A stretch of 64,000 nt of DNA, taken from positions 57,169,001-57,233,000 of the forward strand of contig OX419758.1 of the NCBI GenBank assembly GCA_948567375.1. The letters are read 5' to 3'. The position numbers and the translations under genes are program-made. Below, piece after piece: positions 21,057-31,587 of the stretch. Within the stretch, counting starts at the first letter, position 1, and the number at the start of each line of letters is the position of its first letter. This DNA comes from Lunularia cruciata (lineage: Eukaryota; Streptophyta; Marchantiopsida; Lunulariales; Lunulariaceae). Below the pieces are notes generated by a model. The model made no database searches. It was not told the origin of the DNA and was given only the letters and a program-made list of their open reading frames with translations.

Positions 21057-22357
21057 TGTGGTACACACATTTTTCATTTTGGACGAGTTTTGAAGAAGAA
21101 GAGCCTTGCTGAAACCAAATTGAAACCAAATGGAGAAGAAATGAGAGGAAACTTGTGTTTTGATCAAACTTGAGGAAGTAGACTTCATGTAAGAGGAAGA
21201 AGGATTTGGACTGGATCAGATCTAAAGAAGTTTACTTTGTGTCAGAGGAGGAAAAAACTCGGATCAGGCGCTAAAGGAGGGCAGGCCCGAAGGAGGAATG
21301 AAGGTTACAAGTTAGGAATACTGCGGGAGCCATATCTTAGTGACCACAAGTCCAAATCAAGCGTGCTATATCTCGTTGGATGCGTCTTGTTCAAGGCTTT
21401 CCATTGCTACCAAATTCGTAGAGTTTGAAGGTCTGTATCAGAAGTTACAAGTATTTGAAGCTTCTAGAGTAGATGTACTTTGGGTTGAGGTTCTTCGGGT
21501 CAATGGGACTTCGGGTTTACATGACTTCGGGTCTAAAGACTTTGCCTCAAGATAAATATGATTCAGCCCGACGTAGTCGGACCTCGGAGTGCAATGAAGG
21601 TGATTTCAAGAATCTTGGCAGAGGCATTAGAGGAAGTTAGAGTAGTGAATATAAGTTAATTAGGATACCCATGACTTCAATTTCAGTTCAGATTGAAGAT
21701 GGAATAGAAATTGAAGGAGAAATAGCAGTAGTAAATGAACCCTAAGTGCAATATCAGATAGTAAGTGTCTTCAAGTCAGTAACATGATTGATTAAGGGAA
21801 AGATTACATGATTACAAATTGAAGTCGTAAATAGAGTACACATGCTTTCAATTACAATTCTTGATGAGGATATAATAGAATTAGCAAAGGAATTGATAGT
21901 AGCTAAATCCAAAGTAAGAGAGATAGGAGTGTAGGTGTCTTCAGATTTGACATTTGATATTTTAGAGAAGAGTGGGTCGAGAGATAGAGATTTAGATGGA
22001 TTACTTGTGATGTGAATTGTAGATCATGAAAGAGAATTGTTAGATCTGGTAAAAGATGTAGGAGTTGTGAAACTCGAGGACAGGGTATTAGGAAGTGAAG
22101 TTACTTCGGGTTTGGGTTTGAAAGCCAAAGAAGAAGTAGACATTGGATCGGATTAGTAACCAATTTGAGATTTGAATAGGCAGATATGAAGAGGTGCATT
22201 ATCATTTTGGATCTGTAGGTTTATAAAGTCATTAGGAAGAGGTGCATTAGGAAGATAATTGTCGATTGTTTCACTATTTAAGAGTGGCATTTGCAGTATC
22301 ATGTTATTCAGTGCTCATAATTTTGAGAATAAATAAAGCAAAGTGCTGTGAAGTAGA
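21057..22357 (+). mobile_element. Family B LTR with large internal deletion
   Basis: It starts TGTGGTACACAC directly after A sequence '...CCTCTTTGT'. The linker is a different version from that at 23,100 but is shared with 31,320-31,560. Only the C-terminal coiled-coil end of the aORF remains (about 21,840-22,158: 'DILEKSGSRDRDLDG', 'LLDLVKDVG', 'LKAKEEVDIGSD'). U3/R from 22,195 includes TATTTAAGAG and AATAAA and stops near 22,357. This is the probable 5' LTR of the + strand B copy. The LTR end, primer site, gag, PR and RT are all deleted. Confidence 0.75.
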
Positions 22358-23076
22358 GGGATACATTTCTTGAATTTTGTGATGGAGGCATTAACCAAAT
22401 ACTTTCAGATTAAACATTGGAAGATGACTTCTTATAGTCCAAAAGCAAATGGCCTAATGGAGAAGGTGAATGGGTTACTTTGCAAAATTCTGAATAAGGT
22501 GACTGTCAATTATGCTTATGATTGGGATAAAAAATTACCAGTCACGTTGTGGGCATATCAAACAACAAAAAAGATCACAACCAAGCAAACTCCCTACTTG
22601 ACATACGGCTTGCACCCCATACTACTAGTTGAATTTAAAGTACCAAAATATTGGATTTTCTGTGAGGAATGATTGTCGGAGGAAGAAAGTCAGGATCCTT
22701 GGATCCATAAACTAATGTGGTTAGAAGAGAAAAGAGATGATGCAATGCAAACCACAAAAGAAGTACAAGAATAGAGGAAAGTCAGGCATGATAAGCACAG
22801 CAAGCCTGTGACTATTCGCGAGAGAGACTTGGTTTTGTTATATGACAATTGCCAAATATTTTTTCTGGGCAAATTGCATTTGAGATGGATGGGTCCCTAT
22901 CAAGTCCTTCATCTTTATGACAGCGGGTCCATTCAACTTGCAGACTTGGAGGGCCAACCATTTGCCACTTGAGTGAATGGGTGGAGAGTTTGGAAATATT
23001 GGACCATAGACTTGGAGGTCTCTAAGACACCGGAGGTCTATGTTCACTGGGACGTTCACATTTGAGGGAGGGAGTA
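22358..23076 (+). pseudogene. Family B integrase C-terminal part and polypurine tract
   Basis: Integrase core end: 'NFVMEALTKYFQIKHWK', 'SPKANGLMEKVNGLLCKI' (catalytic Glu), 'TLWAYQTTKKITTKQTPY', then the C-terminal domain around 22,800-22,960 ('LVLLYDN', 'LRWMGPYQV', a GPY motif). The polyprotein ends about 23,050. GAGGGAGGGAGTA (23,064-23,076) is the polypurine tract that primes plus-strand DNA, and the 3' LTR begins right after it. The DDE Asp residues are lost with the deletion on the left. Confidence 0.82.
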
Positions 23077-26000
23077 TATCGTACCCACATTTCTTTTTCT
23101 TATTTTTGAAGAAGAAGTGTACAAAAGAAGTCATATTGCACCTGTATGACATCAAAAGGCAAAGAATGGTGTCTTTGGGTTGTAACCTGAGGTAAAGTGA
23201 CTTTGTGTCAGAAGACAAAGTACTTGGATTTGCCCTATCAGCATTCAACCCAAAGTAAGGAGACTTTGGCTCGAGGATGCTCAACCCAAGGTGAGGATAG
23301 TGTAACAAATTTCCTTTGAGTTTGGACATTCAAGAAGGTATTGCACACAAAAATGGCTGGCCTGAGCAGGAGAAAATTGACAGAGACAGGAGCATGTAGG
23401 AGGTGTGATTTCTCGGTAGAAACTCAAAGTGAAGAAAGATGGAGGAAGCATGCCACTATAAGAATCAAGATAGAGACAAAGAGATGACAAGTAATTTTCC
23501 ATCGCCATTAAGGAGTTGTCCTAAGGGAGATCATGGGAAAGGAAGTGTAGTAAGAGACATGCTGGTGTGTCGAGAGGAAGTCAGGAGAGTTAGTCCGAGA
23601 GTAAATTGGAAGAGTAGCTACCAACCTAGAGTGGAAGAGAGTAAGATGGGAGGTGGGAAGAAGAACTCAGAATTCATAGTGAGAAATCATGCAATTTGGA
23701 GATTAGATGTGATTGCAAGAATAGAAGTCTTGAGTAGGCTTTGGATCACATTCTTGGCATGGAACTCGAACCTTAGTTTTCCAGGTTTCATGACCGAGAT
23801 CATCAAGAGTAAATGTCTTGATGGACCCAAGGAAGAAGGTAAGAGAGGAAATCTGGCTTGCTGGATAGAGTCAGATTGGAGGTTAGTACTTGGAAGAGAG
23901 GCGGGTGAAGAGCAACAAGCCACATTCTTGGGGAAAGGAGAAGTAGCTAAAGAAACCCAAGAAGTGAGAGATGTCTTTTCTTCAAAGTGCACAAATAATG
24001 GCTACAAAGTTGAGAACTACAAGGACCTTGTGAGGAGAGGCATTTTAGGAGCAATGATGGCTATCTTGAAGCCAAAGCAAACTACTTATGTGATGAAACA
24101 TCAAGCAATGTTCTTCCATAAGATTTTTGCAGGGGAGCCAATCAATTGAGTAAAGTGCTTTCATCAGCATACAAGAAAAATGGTGTGGAACTTGTGGGAC
24201 AAGTTTCCTCCACACTACATTGTGCCATTTGCAGCCCACTATTATTTGGGATTGAATTTGCTGAATGCGGCGGAGAGACACAAGATGGTGTCACACTTCC
24301 ATCCCAATTTGAGAAGAGATGCTGATGTAGAGGAGCAGCAATACATTTTGCAGATTAGAAGTAGCAACAAGTACTATGCGCAGATAGGGCAAAGTGTGCA
24401 ACTAAAGGTGAATACTCCAAAGTCAAAGAAGAGGATTCAATGAGGAGAAGAGGAAGAAGTAGCAGTGACGAGACCTTAGAAGACCAGGAAGATGAACCTG
24501 AGAAAGAGCTTGGTGGTAATCGCATCATCAGGTGAAGAATGAGAAGGTGAAGCCAAGTACAAGTCAAAAGACTCAAGGAAGGAGGAAGAATCGGAACTCA
24601 TGTTGTAGAATGGTGAAGTATGCAGCAAGAGTGAAGATGGCATGGAGATAAAGCCGGTACCAGAGTAGGAAGAAGAAAAGATGGAGATAGCAGAAGAATG
24701 TAACTCCAAACAAGAAGACAAAGTTCCAAAGAAGGAGGAGAAGAGGATGACTATCCAAAGAGGAGTTCGTTGTAGAAGGAAGGTGATGTATGAGGCAGGA
24801 CCAAGTAGAAGAAGAGAAGCGGTGAGTGGAAGTTTGGAGAGCAAAGAATCTATTCTAATATGGCAATTGCGGTTGAGAAGAAGGGTATCAAGCAAAGAAG
24901 AAGCAAAGAAGGAGAAAAATCCGCAAGTCAACGTAAAAGATAGTGGAGGAGTTGAGTATCTACGAGATGTTGTATGCTTGTTGTTAGTGAAGTTAGAGAA
25001 GAAGAAGAAGAAAGAGATGCAGTCAAAGTGTCCAGAGGTGAAGATTGTGTTGCAGGTGTTAGCAAGATTAGAAGAAGAGAACTTGAAGTTGAAGGAAATT
25101 ATAATCCAAGGTGAGGAGGAGAGGGAAGTACTACAAGTAGATGCAGTAGTACAGAACCAAGTGATGAAAAACATAAAGAAGGAAGTGGGGAATAGAGAGA
25201 GAGCAATAGAGAAAAATGTCATAGAGAGGGAAAGACAGATAGCAGAGCATGAAATCTTGAAAGAGCAATTTGCTAATTCACAATTAGAAATCATCCATGC
25301 TATGGCACGAGTAGTAGAGAAGGAGCAAGAGATTGATAGAGTGATGGAGAATGTAGAAGAGAAGAAGCAGCTCTGGCAAAGAGAGTTGACAGTGAGATAT
25401 AGAGAAGAATGGTTAAGGGAATTACTTTGTAATTTGGAAGAGAAGATTGTTCAGAAAGAGAAGGAGAAGGAGATTGTGAAAGCCGAACTCGAGGCAAAAT
25501 TGGCGATGTATAGAGAAGATTGGCTGGTGGATCAAGAACGTGAGAGAAGGATGAGACTTGAGCCATTGAAGGAGATTGTCATGAAGATGAATGTGATGTT
25601 GAGTACAAAAGCCAGTGTGAGAATTGAAGAAATAAGATTGCACAAGTTGAAGTTGTTGGTGCAAGAGACAAGGAGGAGAAATGAAAAGGATAAAGACTTG
25701 AACGCCTTGCTGATTGGTCTCAAATTTTGTGTAGATAGGAAGATATTGGAAGTGGAAGACAATATCACGATCAGATTAGATTTAGTAAAGTTGGAGATAG
25801 ATAAACTTTGGAAGGATGTAAGAGCAAAGCCCGATGTAGATGAGATAGGAGTACATATATCTTTGGAGTTACCATTGGAGATATTAAAGAAGAGTGGGTC
25901 TAGAGATAGAGAATTAGAAGGTTACCTATGATGGGAATTGTAGGTCAGAGTGAAGATGTGTTAGAATTGATAGAAGAGTTAGTAGTTGTGAAACCCAAGG

Positions 26001-26859
26001 ATAGAGTAGTATGTGAGGTTACTTTGGGATCAAGTTTGGAAGCTAAGGAAGAGGTAGACATCGAATTGGAGTAGTAACAATTTTGAGATTTGAAGAGGTA
26101 GATATGAGGAGGTGCATTCTCATCTCGGATATGTAGGTTAGGAAAGTTGTTGTAGAACGGATTAGTTGTTAGTAATTGCTGAAGTGCTTTGCCTATTTAA
26201 AGGTAGCATTTGCAATCATATGTTATTTAGTGCTCATAATTTTTGAGAATAGATAAAGCAAAGTGCTATGAAGCAGTACTCATTGCTTGGCTTAATTCTA
26301 AGTATCAACATTGTGTTTGTGTTTGTGAGTGTGTGGAGAATTTTGAAGTGAAAATCAATGTGCTTGTTGGATGTTGGATTTTGCAGCCTTGATCTTTACT
26401 TTGTGTGTTTGATCTTGAGTGAAATGCAACCGGAGCAAAGCCTTGACAGATTTGAGAGGAATTGTAGTGTTGGTAGTATTTTGCATTTGTGAGTGCAGTG
26501 AAGTGTTGATGTGAAGCAATTTTGATTGAGGAAGTTGTGCCTTCAGTGGAGAAGTGGAACACAATTCTGAGGCAAAGTCATTTTGTAGTGAAGTGTCATT
26601 TTTAGGAGAGACTGAATCATCGCAATCAAGATTGTTTGGAAAGATTTGATGAAGTTGTGATTATGGGTGACAAATTGTTGTGACAAGACTGTGAATTAGT
26701 GCTTGTTACTCTCTTCTGGGTGTGGTTTCTAAAGAAGGACTTAAGAAGAACACCTTATGACATTTGACTTTGTATTTGGATATTTTTGACTAGTATCTCT
26801 ACGGGAATGAACTTTACTTACTTGATTACCACAAAAGTGATATTTTTTGGGTTGTCACA
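23077..26859 (+). mobile_element. Family B 3' LTR, nearly complete (3.78 kb)
   Basis: It starts TATCGTACCCACATTT (consensus TGTGGTACCCACA) after a polypurine tract and ends GTTGTCACA. Length 3,783 bp agrees with the solo LTR at 4,130-7,913. Order: ~360-bp linker, aORF (23,439-26,074), purine-rich stretch, TATTTAAA at 26,194-26,201 (putative promoter), then ~650 bp of R/U5 with an AGATAAAG/AATAAA-like signal. The position of the TATA-like box places the whole aORF in U3. The following 5 bp (GCATA) do not match the flank of the LTR at 21,057, so no target duplication is seen. Confidence 0.85.
23439..26074 (+). pseudogene. aORF, best-preserved copy (U3 of the B 3' LTR)
   Basis: About 878 codons from the ATG at 23,439, with an early stop. 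Residues 1-236 (to 24,149) are open: 'NFPSPLRSCPKGDHGKG', 'GGGKKNSEFIVRNHAIWRL', 'CWIESDWRLVLGREAG', 'ILKPKQTTYVMKHQAMFF'. TGA then replaces Trp after 'GEPIN'. The reading resumes with 'MVWNLWDKFPPHYIVPFAAH' (24,180-24,443) and an acidic stretch with stops. A 416-codon open part follows (24,681-25,931) with a basic patch 'RRKVMYEAGPSRRRE' and a continuous heptad coiled coil ('VLARLEEENLKLKEIIIQG', 'LQVDAVVQNQVMKNIKKEV'), ending 'LEAKEEVDIELE'. No signal peptide or hydrophobic span is visible, which argues against an envelope glycoprotein. Role unknown. Confidence 0.78.
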
Positions 26860-26984
26860 GCATAAGGTTCACAAGTGTCTGAGTGGTGATGCGTATCAAG
26901 CACATCCTATGCTGCTCTGCCAGGCCAAGGCTCACAATCAATGTCAAACAATTCAGGTCCAAAGCTTGACCTGTGAGCCGGCCT
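26860..26984. other. 125-bp gap between B and A elements
   Basis: No gene is seen. Its last 13 bp (26,972-26,984, TGTGAGCCGGCCT) equal the reverse complement of the A LTR end, placed directly against a forward A LTR start. This may be a scrap of an inverted A LTR or a coincidental insertion footprint. Confidence 0.6.
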
Positions 26985-27675
26985 TGTAACATCTATTTGT
27001 GCATGTGTGTGGTATTGTGATATTTAGCTTGGTATTACAAGTACTTAATAGATATTATTTATATAGAGATAAAAGATGTTTCTATATTTGTCATGGTTAG
27101 CTAAAGTTAGTCATAGCTAAGATAGAGGGGACCTTACTTTAGAGGAAGTAGAAAAGATGAGCACCACTATTTTGGATTTAGTGTGTTGACTTGGTATTAT
27201 TCCTAGGTGTTTGGCTTTGAGGAACGAGTTGAGAACTCTTGGGCCCGCAAGCCTTTTTGTTTTGGATTCTTCTTTAGTCAAAGGATAGCCCATGTGAAGG
27301 AATCCTTGACTTAATGGTTGGGTCAAGATAAGACCACATTCTTAGGGGAATATGCACATGTGAATGGATATTCCTTTCTACTTTTTGACTTTACTTGAAT
27401 TTTAGTTTAGTAACTTGAGTTACTACGGTAATTAGTAACTTTGGTGCGTAACTATTTCACAAGTATATAAACAAGGGGTGAGGAGGTACTCATCATCCTT
27501 TCATTTGCAACTATCTCTCTCTCATTGAGTTCTCTAGTGAGCAATGTCTTGAGTCTTGGAGTGTTAACCTTGGAGGAGTATGATGGAGTTGGGGTTCCTT
27601 GCTTTCTTAGTCCATGGTGCATTACCCTAATAGCCATCAGAGGTTCATCCTAAGTGAGAGACAGGTCGGCTCACA
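26985..27675 (+). mobile_element. Family A 5' LTR (complete, 691 bp)
   Basis: It starts TGTAACATCT and ends GGCTCACA. TATATAAA at 27,464-27,471 is the likely promoter, with a CT-rich tract downstream. The primer binding site and internal region follow in order, so this is the 5' LTR of the element occupying 26,985-31,290. Confidence 0.92.
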
Positions 27676-27679
27676 TTTT

Positions 27680-27696
27680 TGGTTCCGTTGCCGGGA
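27680..27696 (+). other. Primer binding site of family A
   Basis: TGGTTCCGTTGCCGGGA lies 4 nt after the LTR end. It matches the site complementary to the plant tRNA-Asp 3' end (TGGCGCCGTTGCCGGGG) except at three positions. Position and match make the role likely. tRNA-Asp priming is common in several plant Ty3/gypsy lineages. Confidence 0.75.
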
Positions 27697-28417
27697 CCTC
27701 TCTAGAAGGCAAGATAATGTTCCGCGTTCAATTCTACATTAGGCAAAAGGAGGCTATGAGAGCTCACTTGGAGAGAACATGAGGAGAGGAGAGGGTTGAA
27801 CTTATGTTAGAGAACCAAGATCCATTTTTTTACCCTGTAGTTCATTATGATGTCTTTGAGGTGATTTTATACATCTTGTCCGCATGAGAGGAATTGGAGA
27901 GATTGTGTGAGGTGGATTGCAGATTTTTGGGGATTAAGGTGATTTTGGGCAAAATCTCAAGTTTAAGATCTGGACTTGAAATTTCTACACATGATATCTT
28001 GGGTTATCTTTGAGTTAGAACACTTGAAATTATTGTGAGAGCTACTATGCACACTATGCTAGAAATTTTGAAAGTTGATAGGGTAAAGTGCTCCCGCAAT
28101 TGCATGCTCTTTGGAAAATTGTACAGAGTCTGCCATTTCTTCAATTTTCAGTGAATTATCCTGAAAATTTCCAAGAAAATTAAGTGCATTGTATCCTACC
28201 TGCTTCCATAAAAATTAGAGAGTGATCAATCTTGCGCAAGGAGTTATGAGTTTTTGAAGTGAGGAGGGAGGTTTTTAGACCAAATCTGAAATATGTGTGC
28301 TGAATAGAAAGGTGTCTAGCCCAAATGGCTCAATGAAAAGATCTGAAATTTTGCAAGGAGGGACGCCTTAGAGTTAGGATTAAGTGTGAAAAATTTCAGA
28401 GGACCATCACATACTAG
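27697..28417 (+). other. Family A leader, non-coding
   Basis: Between the primer site and the first reading frame. No long open frame or recognised motif is seen; AT-rich with scattered stops in all forward frames. It presumably holds the packaging signal. Confidence 0.6.
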
Positions 28418-28927
28418 TTGGGAGATTTGAGTGACATTGTGAGGAAGTGTCAATTCTACAGAGTGGAGATCTCATGCATGAGGAGTTTGAGAGCAACAAA
28501 AAGCATGTTTGAGTGTTTAGATTTATCATGTGAACATGGAGAGTCATCAAGAGTGGAAATTGAGATTATGCAATGTTCCCCTAGGGTTGAGGTGATTCTA
28601 GGGGTGGATTTGAGGAAAAGAGAGTTTATAATAGAATTTGAAGAGAGTGTTGAGAGGATCCAAAAACCTACACCACTTGGAGGAAAGAGTGAGTCTAAGT
28701 GCTTTCTATGTGGAGAGAAAGGACATAAGGCAAGTTCATGTCCATTGAGCTTTGAGAGCAAGAGATTGAGGGAAAAGAGAGGCTTACTTGACTTGGGTTT
28801 GCATGTTGGACCTTCTTCACCAAGATTAGGAGGGAGAAGATCTAAGACCAAGGAGTTGTGTGAGGTTTGTGGAGTGGAAGGACTTCCAAAAGGACATGAG
28901 TGTAGTGGAGTAAAAACAATTTTGTAG
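28418..28927 (+). CDS. Zinc-knuckle reading frame upstream of gag in family A
   Basis: Open for 169 codons after a TAG. The first ATG in frame is at 28,478, so a product of about 149 residues is possible. It has a canonical retroviral knuckle 'CFLCGEKGHKASSC' (28,700-28,741), a Lys/Arg-rich stretch 'LSFESKRLREKRGLLDLG', and a second Cys/His cluster 'CEVCGVEGLPKGHEC' near 28,863. The first ~90 residues are mixed and unrecognised ('ILGVDLRKREFIIEFEESV'). It precedes the true gag (29,230 onward), which has its own knuckle, so it is an extra nucleic-acid-binding protein or a captured N-terminal gag domain. The frame is intact, unlike its neighbours. Only this copy lies in the window. Confidence 0.6.
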   Translation: MGDLSDIVRKCQFYRVEISCMRSLRATKSMFECLDLSCEHGESSRVEIEIMQCSPRVEVILGVDLRKREFIIEFEESVERIQKPTPLGGKSESKCFLCGEKGHKASSCPLSFESKRLREKRGLLDLGLHVGPSSPRLGGRRSKTKELCEVCGVEGLPKGHECSGVKTIL

Positions 28928-29229
28928 ACTTTGGTGAAGGATCTTGGAGAGAGTCTTAGTACAGCTACAGAAATACTACCACCTTCATCAGCTAGTTCTC
29001 AAGATTAGTGATGGAGATAATCTTTCAACTTATGGATAAACTATCCATGAGAGTTAGATTAATATGCACTCTAGAATTTGATGTTGCTATAGAAATCTTG
29101 GAGCAACCTCAACCTTTTGTGTTCCCTAGAGTGGATTATTCTCAGATGGTGTTAGTCATGTATATACTCTATTAGTAATAGAGTGAGAGAAAAGAAAAGA
29201 GAAAAAGAAAAAAAATTGAGAGAAAAGAA

Positions 29230-30790
29230 AGATAGTGAGGGGTTAAGATAGGGAAACTTCCGGTTTTCTTTGGCAAGGATGGAGAAGATGTGGAGGCCTT
29301 TGTGAGAGACTTCAAGAGAGCTTACATAGGAAACAATGAGAGGAAGAAGAATGAGTGGGCCTCATTATTACTAGATTTCTTTGAGGATGCAACATTTACA
29401 TGGTATGAGTCAGAATACCAAAAGAGAGAGAGGAGAGATGGGGAAGAGGAGTCTTAGGAGACTTTGACTTCAGCACTCATTGAGAAATTTCTTCTTGATG
29501 AGAGTTGAGTACCATAATTAGTAGCTAAATATGGATAAGGAGGCATAGAATACATGTGATGAGCTACAATTATAGTTATAGTATGAGAGATTGATGAGTG
29601 AGGTTACATTTCTCAAGCAAGGAGATGGAGAGAAAGTGAGAGTCTATGTGGAAAGAGTGGAAAAGTTAGAGTCCAGATTTCACATAGTGTTGAGGAAGGG
29701 TGGCAAAGATGTGGAGACTACAATGATTGGCATAGGGGCCATGCTCACCCAGATTTTTTTGGGAGGGTTGAGACTACAAATTAGAAGCAAGGTGAGATAT
29801 GAGAAACCTTCTTCCAAGGTTGAAGCTATCAAGATCGCAATTTGTATGGAAGAGAGTTTGGAAGGGGATGAGAGTGATTTGGTGGTGAAGGAGGTTGTGC
29901 ATCCTCCTCATGGCTACAAGTATGGTGGAACTTCTGATACTTTGGTGACAAGGGTTGCACCACAAGTTGTAGTCGCTCCAATTCTTGCACCGCCACCAAA
30001 GGATCCACTTCAAACCATCACAGAACAACTTGCGGATCTCAAGATCAATGTGGTGCAACTATGGGAGAAGAGAAAGGTGGATCAAAATGTAGGGAGAGGG
30101 CCTAGGAGTTATGGAAACTATCCATATAGAGGAGGTCAACCAGCCAACAATTTCAATGATAGAAATTGTTTTGGTTGTGGAGGAAGAGGCCATATCCAAA
30201 GGAATTGCCCAAATTCCACTTGCCATGGAGGAAGGGGTTATGAGGGAGCCAATAGAGGGAAAGAGGGTGGTAGCAAAACCCAAGTGGCTCCTAATTCAAA
30301 CAAAGGTAAGGAGATAGCATTCATAGATGTGGTGGAGAGCAAGTATGGGAAGGAAGAGTGCTCAAACTCCAAGAGTCTTAATTTGGAGCTTTTGGCACAA
30401 GAGAAGAAGAAAGCTCGTTTTGCAGAGGATGTTCACTCTTCTCAAGGATTTACTCCAAGCAAGGATACTCCTATGTCTACTAGGAGCACTCGCACCTCAA
30501 CACCATCAACAACAAAGACTCCAAGGAAGAAGTTGGGGATGGAGGATTTCTTGATTTCAAAGCAACAATGGAACTACAATGTGTTGGAAGATGTTGGTAG
30601 TCACAAGGCTAACATCACAGTGGACCAATTGATTGCTTTGAACCCTACCTTGAGAAAGGAGCTTAGAGGTGGTTTGAGTTCTACAACGAGCAAGAAGAAG
30701 AAGAAGGTAAAAGCTCCAATATCAATGGGGGTGGTGGATGCCAAGCCAGCACCATGGGAGGCTTGTGAATATACCTCCAAGATTGATGTG
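29230..30790 (+). pseudogene. Family A gag with zinc knuckle
   Basis: The N-part reads 'PVFFGKDGEDVEAFVRDFKR' and 'WASLLLDFFEDATFTWYES', the typical gag capsid pattern (Trp-containing helix), with stops near 29,460-29,590. From 29,591 a frame is open for 449 codons. It includes 'YVERVEKLESRFHIVL', a helix 'PLQTITEQLADLKINVVQLW', and the knuckle 'CFGCGGRGHIQRNC' (30,167-30,208), then a Ser/Thr/Lys-rich linker shared with the minus-strand copy at 63,391-64,000. It would coat element RNA. The break in the capsid part makes it non-functional as it stands. Confidence 0.88.
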
Positions 30791-31290
30791 AGAGTGAATG
30801 GTCACAACATCAAGGATGCATTGGTTGATGGAGGATCAACAGTAAATGCCATGTCAGAAAGGTTGATGAAGAAGTTGGGCATGATACCCTCAAGACCTTC
30901 AACATTTGTGGTGAGCTTGGCAAACAAGCAACAAGTTTGACCAGTAGGGGTGATGGATAAAGTGGTAGTTTCAGTTATGGGAATTCAAAACCTCATGACT
31001 TTCCAAGTCTTGAAGGATTCAAGCTATGACTTACTTCTTGGGAGGTTATGGTTGAGAGCAACACACACAACTGATCGATGGCACAAAAGGTACTTCAGGA
31101 TTGGGCCATCAAACCATAGAGTAACAGTTCCTGTGACTAATACCACCAACACTTCACATTCAGATACACCATCTTCTGATTATTAGGAATCAAATTCTGA
31201 AGAAGGAGCTTCAGGTGTGGACACAAGCATGGAAGAGGAGACTTCCACGGAGGAAGATGAATCTGAATTTGATTCAGATGTGTATCCTTT
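30791..31290 (+). pseudogene. Family A aspartic protease
   Basis: The protease active site 'ALVDGGSTVNAMSERLM' lies near 30,818, with DGGS in place of D-S/T-G, common in plant elements. 'NLMTFQVLKDSSYDLLLGR' follows near 31,000, the usual I-L-G-x motif region. A stop at about 30,938 separates the two halves. It would cut the gag-pol polyprotein. An acidic tail 'STEEDESEFDSDVYP' leads toward RT, but at 31,290 the element is cut and B LTR sequence (inverted) begins, with TTTGGA shared at the joint. Confidence 0.85.
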
Positions 31291-31587
31291 GGACTTGTGG
31301 TCACTGAGATATGCCCCCCGTAGTATTCCTGACTTGTAACCTTCATTCCTCCTTCGGGTTTGCCCTCCTTCAGTGCTTGATCCGAGTTTTTTCCTCCTCT
31401 GACATGAAGTAAGCTTCTTTGGGTCTGATCCAATCCAAATCCTTCTTCCTCTTACATGAAGTCTACTTCCTTGGGTCTGATCAAAACACAAGTTTCCCCT
31501 CATTTCTTCTCCATTTGGTTTCAATTTGGTTTCAGCAATGCACTTCTTCTTCAAAACTCATCCAAAATGAAAAATGTGGGTACCACA
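31291..31587 (-). mobile_element. Family B LTR start (linker part)
   Basis: On the minus strand it starts TGTGGTACCCACATTTTTC at 31,587, directly after a GAGGGAGAGGGTA polypurine tract. It is therefore a 3' LTR. It matches the + copy at 21,057-21,350, including 'GAGGAAAAAACTCGGATCA'. It is truncated by the A element at 31,290. Confidence 0.82.

Noticed and set aside
24476-25294. Long minus-strand open frame (272 codons) opposite the aORF coiled coil
   Set aside because: It is the antisense of Glu/Lys-rich heptads and reads as Ser/Phe/Leu low-complexity. Similar antisense frames appear opposite every coiled-coil copy (5,071-5,382, 9,182-9,568).
23439-26074. aORF as a retroviral envelope gene
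   Set aside because: It is in env position relative to pol, but no signal peptide, transmembrane span or cleavage site is visible, and it lies inside U3.
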